Shown here: piece by piece, positions 45,559 through 58,845 of the stretch | Numbering within the stretch: the stretch's first letter is position 1 | Layout of the letters: each line of letters begins with the position of its first letter | Assembly: GCA_038049695.1 (NCBI GenBank) | Contig: CP142451.1 | Span: forward strand, 10,166,001-10,230,000 | Length of the DNA stretch: 64,000 bases | DNA from: Cinnamomum chago | Taxonomy: Eukaryota; Streptophyta; Magnoliopsida; Laurales; Lauraceae | Reading direction: 5' to 3' | Notes under the pieces: model-generated | What the model saw: only the letters and a program-made list of their open reading frames with translations | Database searches by the model: none | Told to the model about the DNA's origin: nothing | Made by a program: the position numbers and the translations under genes

Positions 45559-46342
45559 CATAGTTTTCAAAATCGGAATTGTATCGCAAATCGTTCATAC
45601 CCATGAATTGAATCGCGAATCGTAGGATTTTTTATTTTTCTAATAAAAATGAAAAATAATTAAAAATTAGAAGAAAAGGAAACAATTAATTATTCATGAC
45701 CATCCATTTTCCCATTTATAGTATTATAAATATAATAACAAATAAGTTTATTATACAATCATATCAAGAACGTCATGATATATATTCATATATATATATA
45801 TGAAATAAATGATGTGTAAATAGTTAAATAAGTTTAAAGTATCAATTTTAATTTTTTATTATCTTTAAATCAAATATAAAAATAAAACAAAAGCCAAACC
45901 ATCGATCTTACAAAGTAGGATATCTCGTAAAGTTAAGAAAGTGTTCATGAAGAAAAAAAAAATCAAAATAGAGTAAAAAAAGAAGATGATATAGACAAGC
46001 ACCATACGTACACTTGGATGCTTTTGTTAAATGTATGTTCTTTATTCATTTTTAAAACCTTATCAAAGCAGCAAAAAATTCTTATGAGGTTTTGTTAACT
46101 ACTAAATAACCTTTTAAAAATACAAGTGATAAAAGAAAGAGAGAATAAAAAAAGAAAAAAAAAGGTAAAAGATTATTAATATTAACTTATTGGCTATAGC
46201 CATTCTCGCTTAGTCGAATCGCTTGAATCGTAAGATTTGATGAAATGAGTATTGAATTGCATGAATCCTAAGATTCATTACATAAATACGAATTGTTTTC
46301 CGTAAGATTCAGGATACGAATCGTACAATTCTGATAACTATG
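45559..46342. mobile_element. hAT-type MITE (784 bp)
   Basis: Perfect 8-bp target duplication GTTGGAGG at 45551-45558 and 46343-46350. Ends are inverted: CATAGTTTTCAAAAT on the left, CATAGTTATCAGAATTG on the reversed right. Subterminal AATCG-rich repeats surround an AT-rich middle with no ORF. An 8-bp target duplication is the hAT signature. Confidence 0.85.
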
Positions 46343-49300
46343 GTTGGAGGTATGGTCTCTTTATTTCGCTCATACATAGGCATAACAACTGAATAGGGTT
46401 TGATGGATTTGTTTATTTATTGAAAACTGAGTTGAGATTAGGTTAAGGTCGAGTTTATAAGTTGTTTTTATTTTGAGTTTTGACGTGAATTTTTTTTTTT
46501 TTGTGATAATTTTAAGTTTTTGTATTTTGCAGCTTTCATTCAAGGGTTTTAGTCATTTTTATGGGGATCTCCTAAGGAATTCTTAGGGTTGATCAATATT
46601 ATGTTAATAGCGCAATTGGAGTCATGCTCAAACTGATACCCATTCGAGTCAGGCCCCTGAAGTTTGATTTGAGCTCAAGTTGGAGATACTTGCCACGTGC
46701 TTGAGCTCAACTCAGCTCTGCTCATTCAGAACCTTGATCTTTAACCTGATTCCATCAATCTGGGAGAGTTTCAACTATTGAGCTCAGTTTCATCCAGCAT
46801 GCTATCAGTCGTGAAGATTAAAACTTATTATAGGATGTTTTGTTATTTTGTTGTTTCTGATTTTATCTGCAGGGTGTCTTCTTAACTGCTTGAATGGTGT
46901 AGTGCATGATGGATAATGTTTGTTGCCTTTTTCTCTTTATGCAATCAATTATGATTTTCTTTATTTAGTTTTGGTAGAGGACCATGATCTAGGGATTATA
47001 GTTAGCTTGTCCTTTGTTGAGCATGTAATCTCTGGCTTGGCAACCGCACTTTATGGTCCGATTTGTTCTCTCATCAATTAGTTCACCAATTTTTCATATG
47101 TTTTTTTTGTTGATTTAAAATGGCATTTATATTGTGTTTTTAATTGTTTCCAGTTATTTTGTGTGCGTGTTTCATCTGAGTCATTCTATGACATATTTTA
47201 TATGTTTTGGCATAGCATACAGGTTAAGCAGTTTTCGTGTAGTATACATAGGTTTTGTTTGGGAAGGGTTTCAATTGAAATACTAACTTGAGTATTATTT
47301 CAACATGCCTTTGTTTTTCATAATTCATGCTATTGCAATGGTATACTAAGTACAAGCCTTACTGCCTTTGTTTTTCACAATTCATACTATTGTAAGTACA
47401 TGCCTTACTGCCTTTGTTTTGATATACTAAGTACATGTGGTTTCGAGGAAGCTCATTTGACCATTAATTTTTGCTTTCATCTTATGGTTGATATTTTCTC
47501 ACGCCTTCCATCTTGTGATGGACTGTGAAACTGCTTGTAAAAGGTAGTAGTCTAGTCTAAGAACTTTTCATGCTTAAATCAGAGTTTTTTAACCCTTTGA
47601 TGAAAGAGCAGATTGTGTTTGTCAAATGATTTTGTTGGAGTTTGTATAATTTCTCATTTGCACAGATCAAACCAAGCTACTCCCATAGGAATTAGGATTA
47701 TACTTTGACACTGATCTTCACGGGCATCCTGCAGATATCAACTCATACATTGTAAACACAAACTGCTCCTTCATTAGAAAGGACTACAAAACTTTGATTT
47801 AAACGTGCAAATATCATAGAGTAGACTCCTATATTTAGCAATCAGCAAACCTGACCCATTTCACAGTCAATCACAAGATGGAAGACCAAATTTGTTACGT
47901 CGTCCATTTTCTTGCCAAAATGAATTTGGAACACCAAACAAAGTGAGGAAAAATATCTAATACTTACTGTACATTAAGAGAGTGTGAAATTCATACCAAT
48001 CAGTCTCACCGGTGATTAGCTTCCCTGGTCTGTATGGAGGCAGGTAAGTGCTCTTTATCTTTTATTATTTTGCATTTATTTAATTATGTGCAGCTATATT
48101 CTTTTTGTTAGGAGGCAAGTGGATTGGGCTTATCTTATGCAGGATTAAAAGATGGGTGCTTGGTGCCCTTGCACACTATTGTCAAACGTGAAAATGGGCA
48201 CTGCTGGTCACTGCACCAGCATCGACTGCTGATGAATTGTTCAATATGGTTTTTTGCATCAACCTCATCACATTTTTGATGCGGCAAATGTCCTGTCTGT
48301 TAAGCTGTTTGATGCCTTGATGGGTCTCCACTCATGTGCGAGCCGAGTTGTCTTTGCTGAGTAGTCTTTCAAGTTTCAGAAATGGGAGGATAGCAATCTG
48401 GATGTGTAACAAGAGACGATTAAGTAGACTGACCCCTAGAATTTTGAACATTGTAGTATAATGGTGTTTTGTTTTGCACATCCTCTGATTATTTGGAGAG
48501 TGAAATGATGTTCGGTGCATTAGGAAAATTGAGACTAGGTGTAGTTAGTTGTGTAGGGAATGGATTGTAGATAGTTGGATTCTGTGTGAAAACTGTAGTG
48601 GGCCATAAAATGATTGGGGGAATTTTATATTTTATTTTATTTTATTTTATTTGAGGACGTCTTTATTTACCAGTGGTGAATCAGAATTTCAGTGGATAGG
48701 GTAGATTGAGTTTAGGTCATTGTTTGTTGCTACGAACTTCAGATCTCAAATCTGAACAAGAAAGAGAGAATGTGTAAAAGGAATCTAATATTGATCGTCA
48801 CAAATGCATTGTATGATAAGATACCACCAAAACGGTTAGATTATAGACTTTTAGCAAATTAATTTCCAGTCTCATTTTAGAAATACCCCGTTTGATAAGA
48901 TGTTACGATAGCATTTGGTTTTTAGAGTTTTAGCGAATTGCTTTCCATTCCCTCATTTTAGATGTGCACCACGAAACTGCTTGCTGCTTGATCCAGTGTG
49001 GCAGAATGTTTGCTATGAGGTTGTAACTTGCTGCCATACTGATGTAGAAGTTAAAGTGAGTGGGGCTTGTGCGATTTTTAAACAAGCGTATTATATATTG
49101 GTCTCATATCAATTTGATTTGACCGGCACAGTCTAAGGTGGTGATTGATGGGTAGGAACTGATATTTGTTTAGGCCTTTTGCTTGGATCTAATGATCAGG
49201 CGAATGGAATGGCTCCTTCATACGCTCTCTTCTACTGGCCTTGTATTTCGTTGTGTAAAGTTAGTTTTGGGCTTCCCAATTTATGTTGGTGGGGGCATAG

Positions 49301-51110
49301 TGGTTTGGCATTCCGACTTGTTAGTTTAAGTTTTGATTAGAGAAAGAAAATGAAATCTTTCAAAATTACAAAGGATAAAATGTTGGCAATTCCATATTAG
49401 GACTTTACCCAAAAAATAAAATTAAGAAAAAAAAAAAAAAAAACCCATATTAGGAACTTGTAGTCGCCCCCAAATATTTTGATTGGCACTCATCAGAGTG
49501 GGCTCCGTTAATAGTTTGATTCAGCTTTGTGCTTGGATTTTCTTTATAATTGTTATATTAATAAATAATTCGTTTTATTGGAGATGGAAAATGGAAAGTG
49601 AAGCTCCTTAAATTGTTTGGTGATTTTAGCGCAACCGGATTCTTTAAATCTTATTTGGAAAAGAAATTGACTCCAAGAGACTCTGTCGAGTCTTTAGTGC
49701 AATCTACTCTTCCCTCTTGGCAGTGATTCTTTCTCCAATTCATCAAGGTATTAGTTTCCCCCCCCCTTTTTTTTTTTTTCCTTCCTGGGAGTATCTAGCC
49801 AAGGGGGCTGGGGCCCATTAGATACTTCTATCTTTTATTTATATATATTTTTTATACGAACATGTACCAGTGTAGGTCTTTGTTTATCTGAATTCATTAT
49901 TGAATAGAATTCTTAGCTCCATTTTTGGAGTGTCCTTGTGCTAAGTAAGTCAGCGCGTGCTAGTGCATTGGGCTTTCTTTTAGGCGATGAAAGGGTTTGA
50001 ATTTTGGTTAAGAGCCACTTGCTTGGTTTTTACAGAACACGAGGTACTCTGAAGCAAAAGTTAGGCAGTGGATAGAGCACCCCCGGGGCTGATGGATTTG
50101 AATAATATATTTAGATGCTTGATTTAAAAAAAAAGGTAAAAACGAACTCATTAGGGACTATTTATAATCTTATTTGGCTTTTGCCAGTGAATTAAGATTT
50201 AAGGGGGAGGGGCTTTTCCCCATCGTAGCCCTTGCGTTTATGTGGCTCCTACTTTTGATTACCATAGTGTAAATGCTCTCTCATGGGTTAAACTTAGATT
50301 ATATGAGATACGAGATATTACTGTAGGGTGTGATGTCCCTATGGATGCAAGAGTTGATTGGGCATTATAAGTATGGATTGATCAAAGCAGTCGCAGGGAC
50401 ATTGAAAAAAGATTTTTATTTTGATATCATTCTAACCTCTCTTAATGAAATGGACAGAAATATTTAACAAGATAGTGTTTGTTGATTCCAAGAGATCTTT
50501 TATTCTAGCACTAGTGAAGAGTGTTGAAATTTGAAGAATTTGAAAAGTAAAGTAACACTTTCCAACAGAAAAGGCCAGACATTGTTATAAGAAATTTGAG
50601 GAACACAGAATTTTACATCTGGAATCTCCAAACAAAGCACGGTCCATTGGCAGTGAAAAGTTCACATTTTAATAACCAGTTTAAACACCAAGCACGGTCT
50701 TTGTTACATCCACCATCCTGACCAGAGCAATTTAATATGGAGAATCTAGCTCAATTTCTGGTGGGACCATCTTATGGTCCAGCCGATTGGACCACAAGAT
50801 AGGGATTTCCGCTATTAGTTCATTGATCCTGAGGTTTGACATTCACCAGAATAATAGGCTGGATCGTTTGATCAACTGTGCACTCATTTCAAACACGGTT
50901 ACCATTTGTTAGCAATTGATTAATTCTTTCGGATCATCATCTTCTGAGCTTCCCTCACAGGACATAGGTAGGTGGGGGCCGGGGGGGTGCACTTGAAGGG
51001 ATGAGGTGCAGAGTGGGCCTCATTGAATAATATTTTAAATTGTGTGACCCACATATACCCACATGTCCTACCTAGACCTTGACGGGATCCGGTCCCACCC
51101 CGTGACTACA

Positions 51111-51234
51111 TCCAGCTTATATACATATACATACCTAAGATAAAAGAGGGTGGTCCAGTCACAAGCATCCGAACAGATAAGAAGCAGCATCTGCATCTGC
51201 AGCTGCTTGCTGTCTCTTCCTCTATTCAATTGCA
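51111..51234 (+). promoter_or_regulatory. RPS5 proximal promoter and 5' UTR
   Basis: A TATA-like TTATATACATATAC lies near 51117-51130, about 110 bp before the ATG, and an I-box-like GATAAG at 51176-51181. I-boxes occur in light-regulated plastid-protein genes. Both are short motifs and may be chance. Confidence 0.35.
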
Positions 51235-54200
51235 ATGGCGGGTGCTGCAACTACGGCTCTCTTCTCCTCTTTCTCCTCCTTCTCCCTCCTTCACAAGCCT
51301 TCCTCCCAAACCCCTCTCTTCTCCTACCACCCCAAACTCAAAAACCCCACCTTTTCCTTTTCCCTCTCCTCCTCCTCCAAAACCCCAACACCTCTCAAAG
51401 CCAAAGACAACGACAAGGACAAGGACAACGACATCGACACCTTCTTCGAAGACCTCGACCCAAATGAGGACATCCCCTGGGAGCCCGTCCCTCCTCCCGA
51501 AGGCTACGTCCCCCCTCCCTACTTCGACGAGCTGCCCCCCGAGTCCGAGGAGGAGATCGCCGCCGCCTACGAGGCTATCTACGGCCCTGCCTACAGCGGC
51601 ATCAGCGTCCTCGGCAACGACGTCAATGTCATGGACGCCAATCTCAAGAAGGCCGGCGGCTTCAGCCTCACCCGGAAGAGGGAGAAGATCCGAGATGGGT
51701 TCGAGGAGAGGGTCGCCGAGGTGAGGAGGGTGAATAAGGTGGTGAAGGGTGGGAAGATTCTGAGGTTTCGGGCTATTGTCGTTGTGGGGGATAAGAAGGG
51801 GCAGGTTGGGGTTGGCGTTGGGAAGGCGAGGGAGGTTCTCGCCGCCGTGGAGAAGTCTGCTATTAATGCCAGAAGGAATATCATCACTGTTCCCTTGACA
51901 AAATATGGCACATTTCCACACAGGTATATACATATTCATATATGACTTTATGTGCTTTCAGTTTGATCACTAGTTGTTTGATGGAATGCCAAAGAGGAGT
52001 CTTGTCTTGTATAGCTTAAAATTAAGTTCACAGGCAAGCTTTGGACCCTGTATGCGTCTTAGCACTGTCACTGTTTGATTGGTCTTTAGGTCTTTTAGCA
52101 TCCAAATGCCATGCATCTTAGGGCTAAGGCTGTCAGTGGCTTGGGTTAGGCCTGTTTATAATGCATATCGCACCTATTATACCTTTTGTCTTTATCAAGA
52201 TCTATTTGTAATGATAATTGGGTTTTGGCGCACACATGCGCGTGCACACAAAGAAAAATTAAAAAAAAAAGGAAGAGAAAACAACCCATTGTTGAGGCAG
52301 TCTCATGCGGCCCTGCCAGATTCTTGTCTAATTTGTGACTCTGGGCTATGGAGGATAACTCCCTTATCCATTCTGAAGATTAATACATGTTTTTATCTTT
52401 TGGGTTTACATTAATCTACTTCAGGCAGGCCAGGATGGCCTCTAACTCGATTTATTCTCTCAACACAAAACCTCCCTGGCTAATGGCCACTTTTTGTTGG
52501 TAACAGAATTTCATTAAATGAGAAAAGACAATGTGTAAAAGAAGCGGTTGTCTGTCATAATACATAATATAATTATACATCATGGAAAGAAAATTTCTAA
52601 TCCAAAATGACTATACTCTACTTACGACTTGGAGTTATATGGTGTTGTTCGGGTACATAAGCACTTGCGTCGCTATGTGGTTGGCAAGGAATTCATCATA
52701 TATCTAAGCGTGAGGCACTCTATCATCAAAGTTCTCAGCAGTAGGCAGAGTGTTTGTTGTGTCAAGTTGAGTACTTATACAGAAGTTGTCATCCCTACCA
52801 TGCAGAGAATGGGGGAAGAGGTGTGTGCCAGCTATGCTCCCATACCATGCAGAGAATGACAATCAGGTTGCCCTGCCTAAAGCTATCATGGATACTTACT
52901 GTCATCGATCGCCATCACAATTTTAGGATTCAAGGAGATTCAATGTTAGTGTGCAGACTGCAGAACTAATTACTTTGGATGTATTTATTCAGACATTAAT
53001 AGTGGGTAGATGTGAAGAGTTGCAATTTTTAGCATTTGTAATGGCTACCTATGTTTAAGATCTACCACTACATTCAGCCATCAATTCTATCTGAAATGTG
53101 GAAGATCCTACTTAGGGGTGTAAATTGGGTGGCCCAGCACAACCCAGCACGAAAATCAACGGGCTGTGGCCCTGGCCAGAACGGCCTGTTGACCGGGCCG
53201 GCTGGGGCAGGGGGTCCTGGGCCGTGGCATGGCCCGGCCCAGCCCGGCATTTATATAAAATAAATACTATTTTTTTTTTATGTAAATGAAAATAAAACTT
53301 CAAATAATTAAAATCTTATTTTTCATTTGTAAATTAACATCAATGTTTGTGTATTTATTTTAGTAATGTCAACTTTATTTCAAGTTGAACACCCTAAAAG
53401 TCCATAAGTCTCTTTTAATCTTTATAAAAAAATTAGGATGGGTATGTGGGCTGGACTGTGGGCCGCACGGCCCAGCCCAACACAAGTCGTGCCATGGGCC
53501 GACCCCTAGTTGATCTGGGCAAGGCATGGGACGTCACATGAAGATTCATGGGCCAGCGCAGCCCGACCCAGGCTCGGCTGGGCTGTGTACCCCTAATCCT
53601 AGTTATCTATCATGGAACAATATTGATGATCGTGACAAGGAGCAAGCTCCTACACTCGTATCCTTTCTACCACCTATGGATGGGATTGTTGATGTTCTTG
53701 ATTATCAGATGGACTCCATGTGGTGGTCATTAATAGTTTTTGTCCATTGGCTAGGGCGACTTCCTTTGATGCTCGATGAACTATAACTATTTTTTTCTCC
53801 AGTGCTTGAACCCTAACCTGTGCGAGCAGTACAAGGCTGATAACTTGCTGGACTAGTCACTTCTCAAGCCAGGGAGAGCTGATGGAACTCGAGTTCTTCA
53901 AAGTGGGCCAAGGTTCATGGGCTCAGCCCATACCTATTGGGCCCAAGCCCAGCATCGGCCCACTACTGACCCAACAGTTCCATACATGTACAGCAGGAGG
54001 CCAAAGTGGCAAAGCCTCCCAGCCGTGCAACTCACTCAATACAGCCAGCTGTGCAAACCTACCAGATCTTGCTTATTTTGTTTGATACTTATTTAGTCTC
54101 TTCTGATGTTACCATACTTTTCTAAGGGTCCAAGTTCAATTTATGATGTCATTGATAGTGGTTAGTTGTCGTATGATAAGAATTGAAAGGCATGGTATGC

Positions 54201-54660
54201 CACCCATGCTTAGAAGGAGACCCAGGTGTCCCAAGGGGATTTTGGATGTCAACAAGGCCTATATAATGCCCTCTCTTGTATCCTTGAGACAAGAGTCTTC
54301 TCTGAGAATCATGTTTAACTTAGATCTAAACCTAGATTCTACTTGTGCAGTGCTTGGCTTGGAGGTGCTTATGTTAACTAATCTAACTTTGTTAGTAGGA
54401 TCGATCCAACACTGGTGATCCTGGTAATGAAGAGCTAGGCTGAGCTTTGACTTGGGTCTTTGGCTTTTGGCTGTGTTTGGAGAGGCTTTGGCATGTCGAT
54501 ATTTTTTTTTTTTAAATGGTATTTCAATTTTGAAGTACATAATATGCTTATATACGTAAAAGACTATTTATACTGTTAATGGTTAAAATTAAGTGGGATA
54601 GGTGACCAAAGGACTTATTTGCTTCTTCTCGGAATGTAAGAACATGAACAGTACACTCCA

Positions 54661-54696
<36 letters not shown>

Positions 54697-55562
54697 GTTT
54701 ATGAAAAGCTATGATTCCTAGATATGACATGGATACAGTAGGGACATGGATTTTACACATAAAAAGTAAAATATCAGATACGATACGATACGATACGTTA
54801 TGATACGTTGGCTATTTTGAAGTATGCTGATATCATTGATGAAAAATACATTTCTAGATTTCAGTTATTAATTTGCATATTATGGAGTATTTTGCAAAAC
54901 TGGAGTTCAATATGTGGAGTTTGATTTTCTCTTTTTACTTTAGATGATTAGGCATTTTCTTCATATTCCTTTCATGTGTGTGGATTTGTGGTGGTTTCTA
55001 AGGGTGGTCTTCAATGTGTTGTGTTTTGACATTTTTGTTTCTACTATTTGCGTGTCTGGTAAAGTACGCCTTTTCATATTTTTTGGGAGAACAATAGTTT
55101 CCCCTCCATTCTGTCCACTGAATCTTTTATGCTTTTTGCATATATGTACAGATATGCACTTTACTGTTTCTCTTTACTAGGAACATGGGTACATAAGCAA
55201 AAGTCTTGTAGCCCCATATAGTTTTAACACTTTTCTTTGCATGTCTGGACATCATTGGCATCTTTTTGGTTCTGAATTTAATAACCTGCTATGCTAATCA
55301 TGGGAATGACAGATCGGATGGAGATTATGGGGCTGCGAAGGTGATGCTGAGGCCTGCTTCACCAGGTACTGGTGTTATTGCTGGGGGCTCTGTTAAGATT
55401 GTGTTAGAGATGGCAGGTGTAGCAAATGCCTTAGGCAAGCAACTGGGAAGCAGAAATCCTCTCAACAATGCTAGAGCAGCACTTGCTGCAATTCAGCAGA
55501 TGAGGACATTCCGTCAAGTTTCTCTCGAACGTGGGATTCCAATGGAAGAACTTTGGAAATGA
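51235..55562 (+). CDS. RPS5: Chloroplast 30S ribosomal protein S5 (nuclear), 2 exons
   Basis: Exons 51235-51923 and 55313-55562 join to 312 residues (Arabidopsis about 300). Donor CACAG|GTATAT and acceptor GACAG|ATCGG split an Arg codon. Residues 1 to about 55 are Ser/Thr-rich with few acidic residues, a likely chloroplast transit peptide. An acidic Pro-rich linker (about 56-125) is typical of plastid S5. The S5 N-terminal RNA-binding domain is at about 154-219 ([20 protein letters not shown], then [10 protein letters not shown]) and the S5 C-terminal domain at about 236-305 ([23 protein letters not shown]). It belongs to the small plastid ribosomal subunit, near the decoding site, and serves plastid translation. 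Early codons are strongly C-ending; later ones are less so. Confidence 0.95.
51924..55312 (+). other. RPS5 intron 1 (3.4 kb)
   Basis: GT-AG intron, phase 2, lying between the two S5 domains. It holds a hAT-type MITE (53113-53595), a poly-A run (about 54668-54692) and a short GATAC repeat (about 54778-54806). No gene seen within. Confidence 0.85.
53113..53595. mobile_element. hAT-type MITE (483 bp) in the RPS5 intron
   Basis: Left end TAGGGGTGTAAAT; reversed right end TAGGGGTACACAG. Flanks are ATCCTACT (53105-53112) and ATCCTAGT (53596-53603), an 8-bp target duplication with one mismatch. Ends are rich in GGCCCGGCCC-type motifs; the middle is AT-rich. No transposase, so nonautonomous. Confidence 0.82.
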
Positions 55563-56424
55563 TGATGGTGAAGTGAGTTTGAATTTTTTTTTTTTTTTTT
55601 TGCTGCATGTATTGTTTTGTTGTAGTATGTTATGTACAAAAAAGATTCGTCTCTTGAAGTTAACTGGAATTTTCCTTCAGTAGATGACAAATTTGATTGT
55701 AGTTCATTGGTGTTCAGGTTGACTTCATTTTTTTTTTAAAGTGATTTTTCTGTTTGTGTTTTTGCCTGATTGAATCAGAAACTCTTTCCATGGTTGTAAT
55801 GTACTTGAGCCTTGCCAATCCCACGTGGGGAAACCTTCCAACACAAACTCTCTCCATACCATGTGACGAAAATGACAACACTTTCTATTTGTCTTTCTCA
55901 CCTAAGTTCTTCATCGGACCTTTTTTCTTTTTCAAAGATTACACGGTGTTGTGTTCAAACTTCTCTTCCCTCTTTGGCGATAGTTTTCCTCTTCTGCCTG
56001 AATTACACACCGTCTTATCTGCTTACATTCAACATGCCCCTTGAATAGATTTTAGGCTAAGGCTTTGATCAACTGCAGGGATCTGATGGTTTCCTTTTTT
56101 CTCACAAGTCTATTTGCTTTCACTGAAATGTGATGGAATTATATCGGAGCTACAGAGATATTCTTAATTAAGTGGAACCATTAGTTATATTGGACACCAA
56201 AAATAATAGCAAAATTATATTGGGCACCATTTTTCTGGGCCAGTTCTCAAGTTGCAAAATTATTGGACGGTTTTTATGCAATCTAATCTTTTGTAGTTCT
56301 TGTGATTGATTTTGATGCCTGATGTAATTCTGTTTTAAGAGAGACTGAAAATTGAGCATCTCATGCCCTAGGTATGCAATCATTATCCCAGCATTCTGGT
56401 AATTGGATTGGGCTGTTCTCCGAA

Positions 56425-56755
56425 GGGCCTGTTTGAATAAATGAGGAGTGGAGTAAAATGAAGTGGATTTCACATGTGAAGTGGAGTGAAGAGAAGTAGG
56501 TTGAAATTAAAAGTAGAGTACTTCACTTCACTCCATTTGGATGTTTATTTTGAAGTTAAGGTTTGAAGTAGAATCCACTTTTACTCAAGGAAATTGAAGT
56601 ATTTTGAGTTGAAGTGAAATGAAGTACATGTGGTTTCACAACATTACTTCATCTATTGGGCTAGACTCATCCAAACAGGATATAGTTGAAATTTTGGACT
56701 GCTAGGGCTCATTTAACTTCACTCTACTCCATTTTTTGGCTATCCAAACAGGCCC
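56425..56755. mobile_element. PIF/Harbinger-like MITE (331 bp)
   Basis: Left end GGGCCTGTTTGAATA; reversed right end GGGCCTGTTTGGATA. A 3-bp direct repeat GAA flanks both sides (56422-56424, 56756-56758). The interior is rich in GAAGTG/CACTTC-type words. A 3-bp target duplication and GGGCCTGTTTGG ends recall Tourist/Harbinger MITEs, but the usual TAA/TTA target is absent. Confidence 0.7.
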
Positions 56756-58809
56756 GAAGGTGATCCAGAAATCTTCCATACCGTGGGCTTTCTAAAGCAT
56801 TGGAAAGTGCAGTGCCCGAGATTGTCTTTGTTCCATTTGATGTTGTATACAGTGGTCAGATGGATCTGGGTGCTCTTCATTGCCCAACTTTGGATCACTA
56901 GCTTAGAAAATTGGTGGTCAAGATAGATCCATATGAAAGGCAAAAATATTGGGGCACTGATCGGAACAACCATTGCCTGGACTCACCATGAATCGATTAA
57001 GATACTAACTAGGCTCTTGACAGAGCGTATGGGTAAGAAGTGTGGTGCGGGTGGGGTGCAGGGTGTGTGGCCCACCCCATTGACTAGGTGGGTGGTAAAT
57101 TCTTATGGATTTGGTATTGTATATCAACTTATGTTATAGGGGCTTGCCTATCTTAGAAGATTGTTATAACCTAAACATTGAGTATTTGATCTTTGTGTTA
57201 CCTGATCTCCAGTAACAAAATTTGCTGCTTAGTTTCTCATTTTATAGGCTTTAGAAACCCAGTCTCTGGTAACTAACATGAATTTAAAGTTATTGTAGGC
57301 CTGCAAAATGTTACCACGTATGGAAGGATAACATAATATTGTTTTGACTAAATTAAGAACACAGAATAGCAGTCAGGAACAAAACAATCCAAAAAAAAAA
57401 CTGTGAATTTATGGCACATGGAGAAACTGAATAAACATTATTCTGTCATTAAACTTTTGATATTGCTGTCTAGAAGTTTGCTTTATGGTATAAGGAAAAA
57501 ACAAGTTCCGTGGGAAGTTATATGTCTAGCCAACAAGGATCAAAATAGCGCCCAATTGCCAAAACACTAAAAATAAACTTGAATATTGTGTAGGATTTGG
57601 AGCTATGTAAGGATAGAGATAACTTTTGGAAAGGCTATAAAGAGGAGAAGAAATAGGAAAAAGAGTATTTTAAATTGAAATTGTTTGAATCTATTAGGGT
57701 TTTTACCATAGCGCCGCAATTTTCAAAATAACGTAGCGGCCTCCACTACTACAGCACAACTGCTGCTATTTTAAACCATTCTGGCCAAATCCAATACCCA
57801 GGAATCTAATCAATTGAGGAATTTCATACACTCCTAGCCTCACCAATCGTGGTGGCATATTGTTTTGGACTCCTTTTGTTCTCTTTTTATGCTTGGCCAG
57901 GTCTGTGGTTATTGCTTTTTCCTATCCTCATTGTTGGGTTTGTTGCTCCCTATTCCCTCTCTCTTTCTTTTAGCTCTTTCCTTTTGCTTTAGCTTGCTGC
58001 AATATGCATAGACGGTTGCCTTATAAGAGAAAGATGCACTTACATTTCCTTAGTTCAGCGGGGTCTTTGCTTGTATTCTCTTGTTTGGTTTACAAGTTGT
58101 TCTTATTACTTGTTTTAAAATGGCCTATGCCCTTTAATTTTTTTTTTCCTAACCTGTTTTTATGATCTCTTTTAATTTACTAACTAGCAGTTTCATGTAC
58201 CTTTTTAATTTAATTTTATTTTTTGTTTGCACTAGATCCTCATTTTTATTTTTTGGTACATGGACTTCAACTTGCCACTCTATCCAGTCTGACATTCATT
58301 TGGTGCTACTATCAACTTCAAGCTTTCTTTTATTTAAAGCCATTCATTTTTGAAAGAACTCTGATTACCAGAGAAAAAAGTCTGTCTCAGAACTTAATTA
58401 GTTGAGTGGGTGAAGCCTTTTTCCTATCAGTCCAGCCTTTTTTTCTTTCAGGGTCATGTTTTCCTCTCCTCCTATTTTTAAAACCATTTGTTACCCACAG
58501 CCTTTCAAAAGGATCAAAGATTTATTTCTTCCATTATACTATGAATTTCATTGGTCATTGCAAAGTCATCAGAGTTTGAAGTTGCCATTTCCATTGCTTT
58601 CAGATCAACGCCATCGCCAGTTAATAATGGGATCTACTGAATCTCAGGAGACATATTTTCCAAAGTGATGGCATCCACCCTTTGTTTAACCTCAGAGGAT
58701 CTTCTCTGGTCTTGCTCTTTGTTCAGTCTAAGACTTAAGACTCAAAAGCTTGCCATGTCCAGTTCATTCAGAGGCTCCTTACAAAGTCGAGTAGTTAAAA
58801 ATCCCATAG

Positions 58810-58845
<36 letters not shown>

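Larger units (their letters stand above)
40561..51110. other. Long spacer after SF1 (possible SF1 3' UTR introns)
   Basis: No recognisable protein-coding gene in 10.5 kb. A donor-like GGAA|GTAAGT occurs about 35 bp after the SF1 stop, and acceptor-like TTTTTGGCAG (near 43474) and TATATGGCAG (near 44164) follow, so spliced 3' UTR sequence is possible but unproven. Also present: a copia LTR inverted repeat (41253-42037), a hAT-type MITE (45559-46342) and poly-A/T runs. ORFs here are short and unrecognised. Confidence 0.4.

Noticed and set aside
51226-51939. 237-codon ORF antisense to RPS5 exon 1
   Set aside because: It mirrors the C-ending codon bias of the S5 exon, which removes stops on the opposite strand. 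No domain seen.
57537-57783. Possible MITE with TCAAAATAGCGCC and TTAAAATAGCAGC ends
   Set aside because: Ends are weak and no target duplication is visible; left as a remark in the spacer entry.
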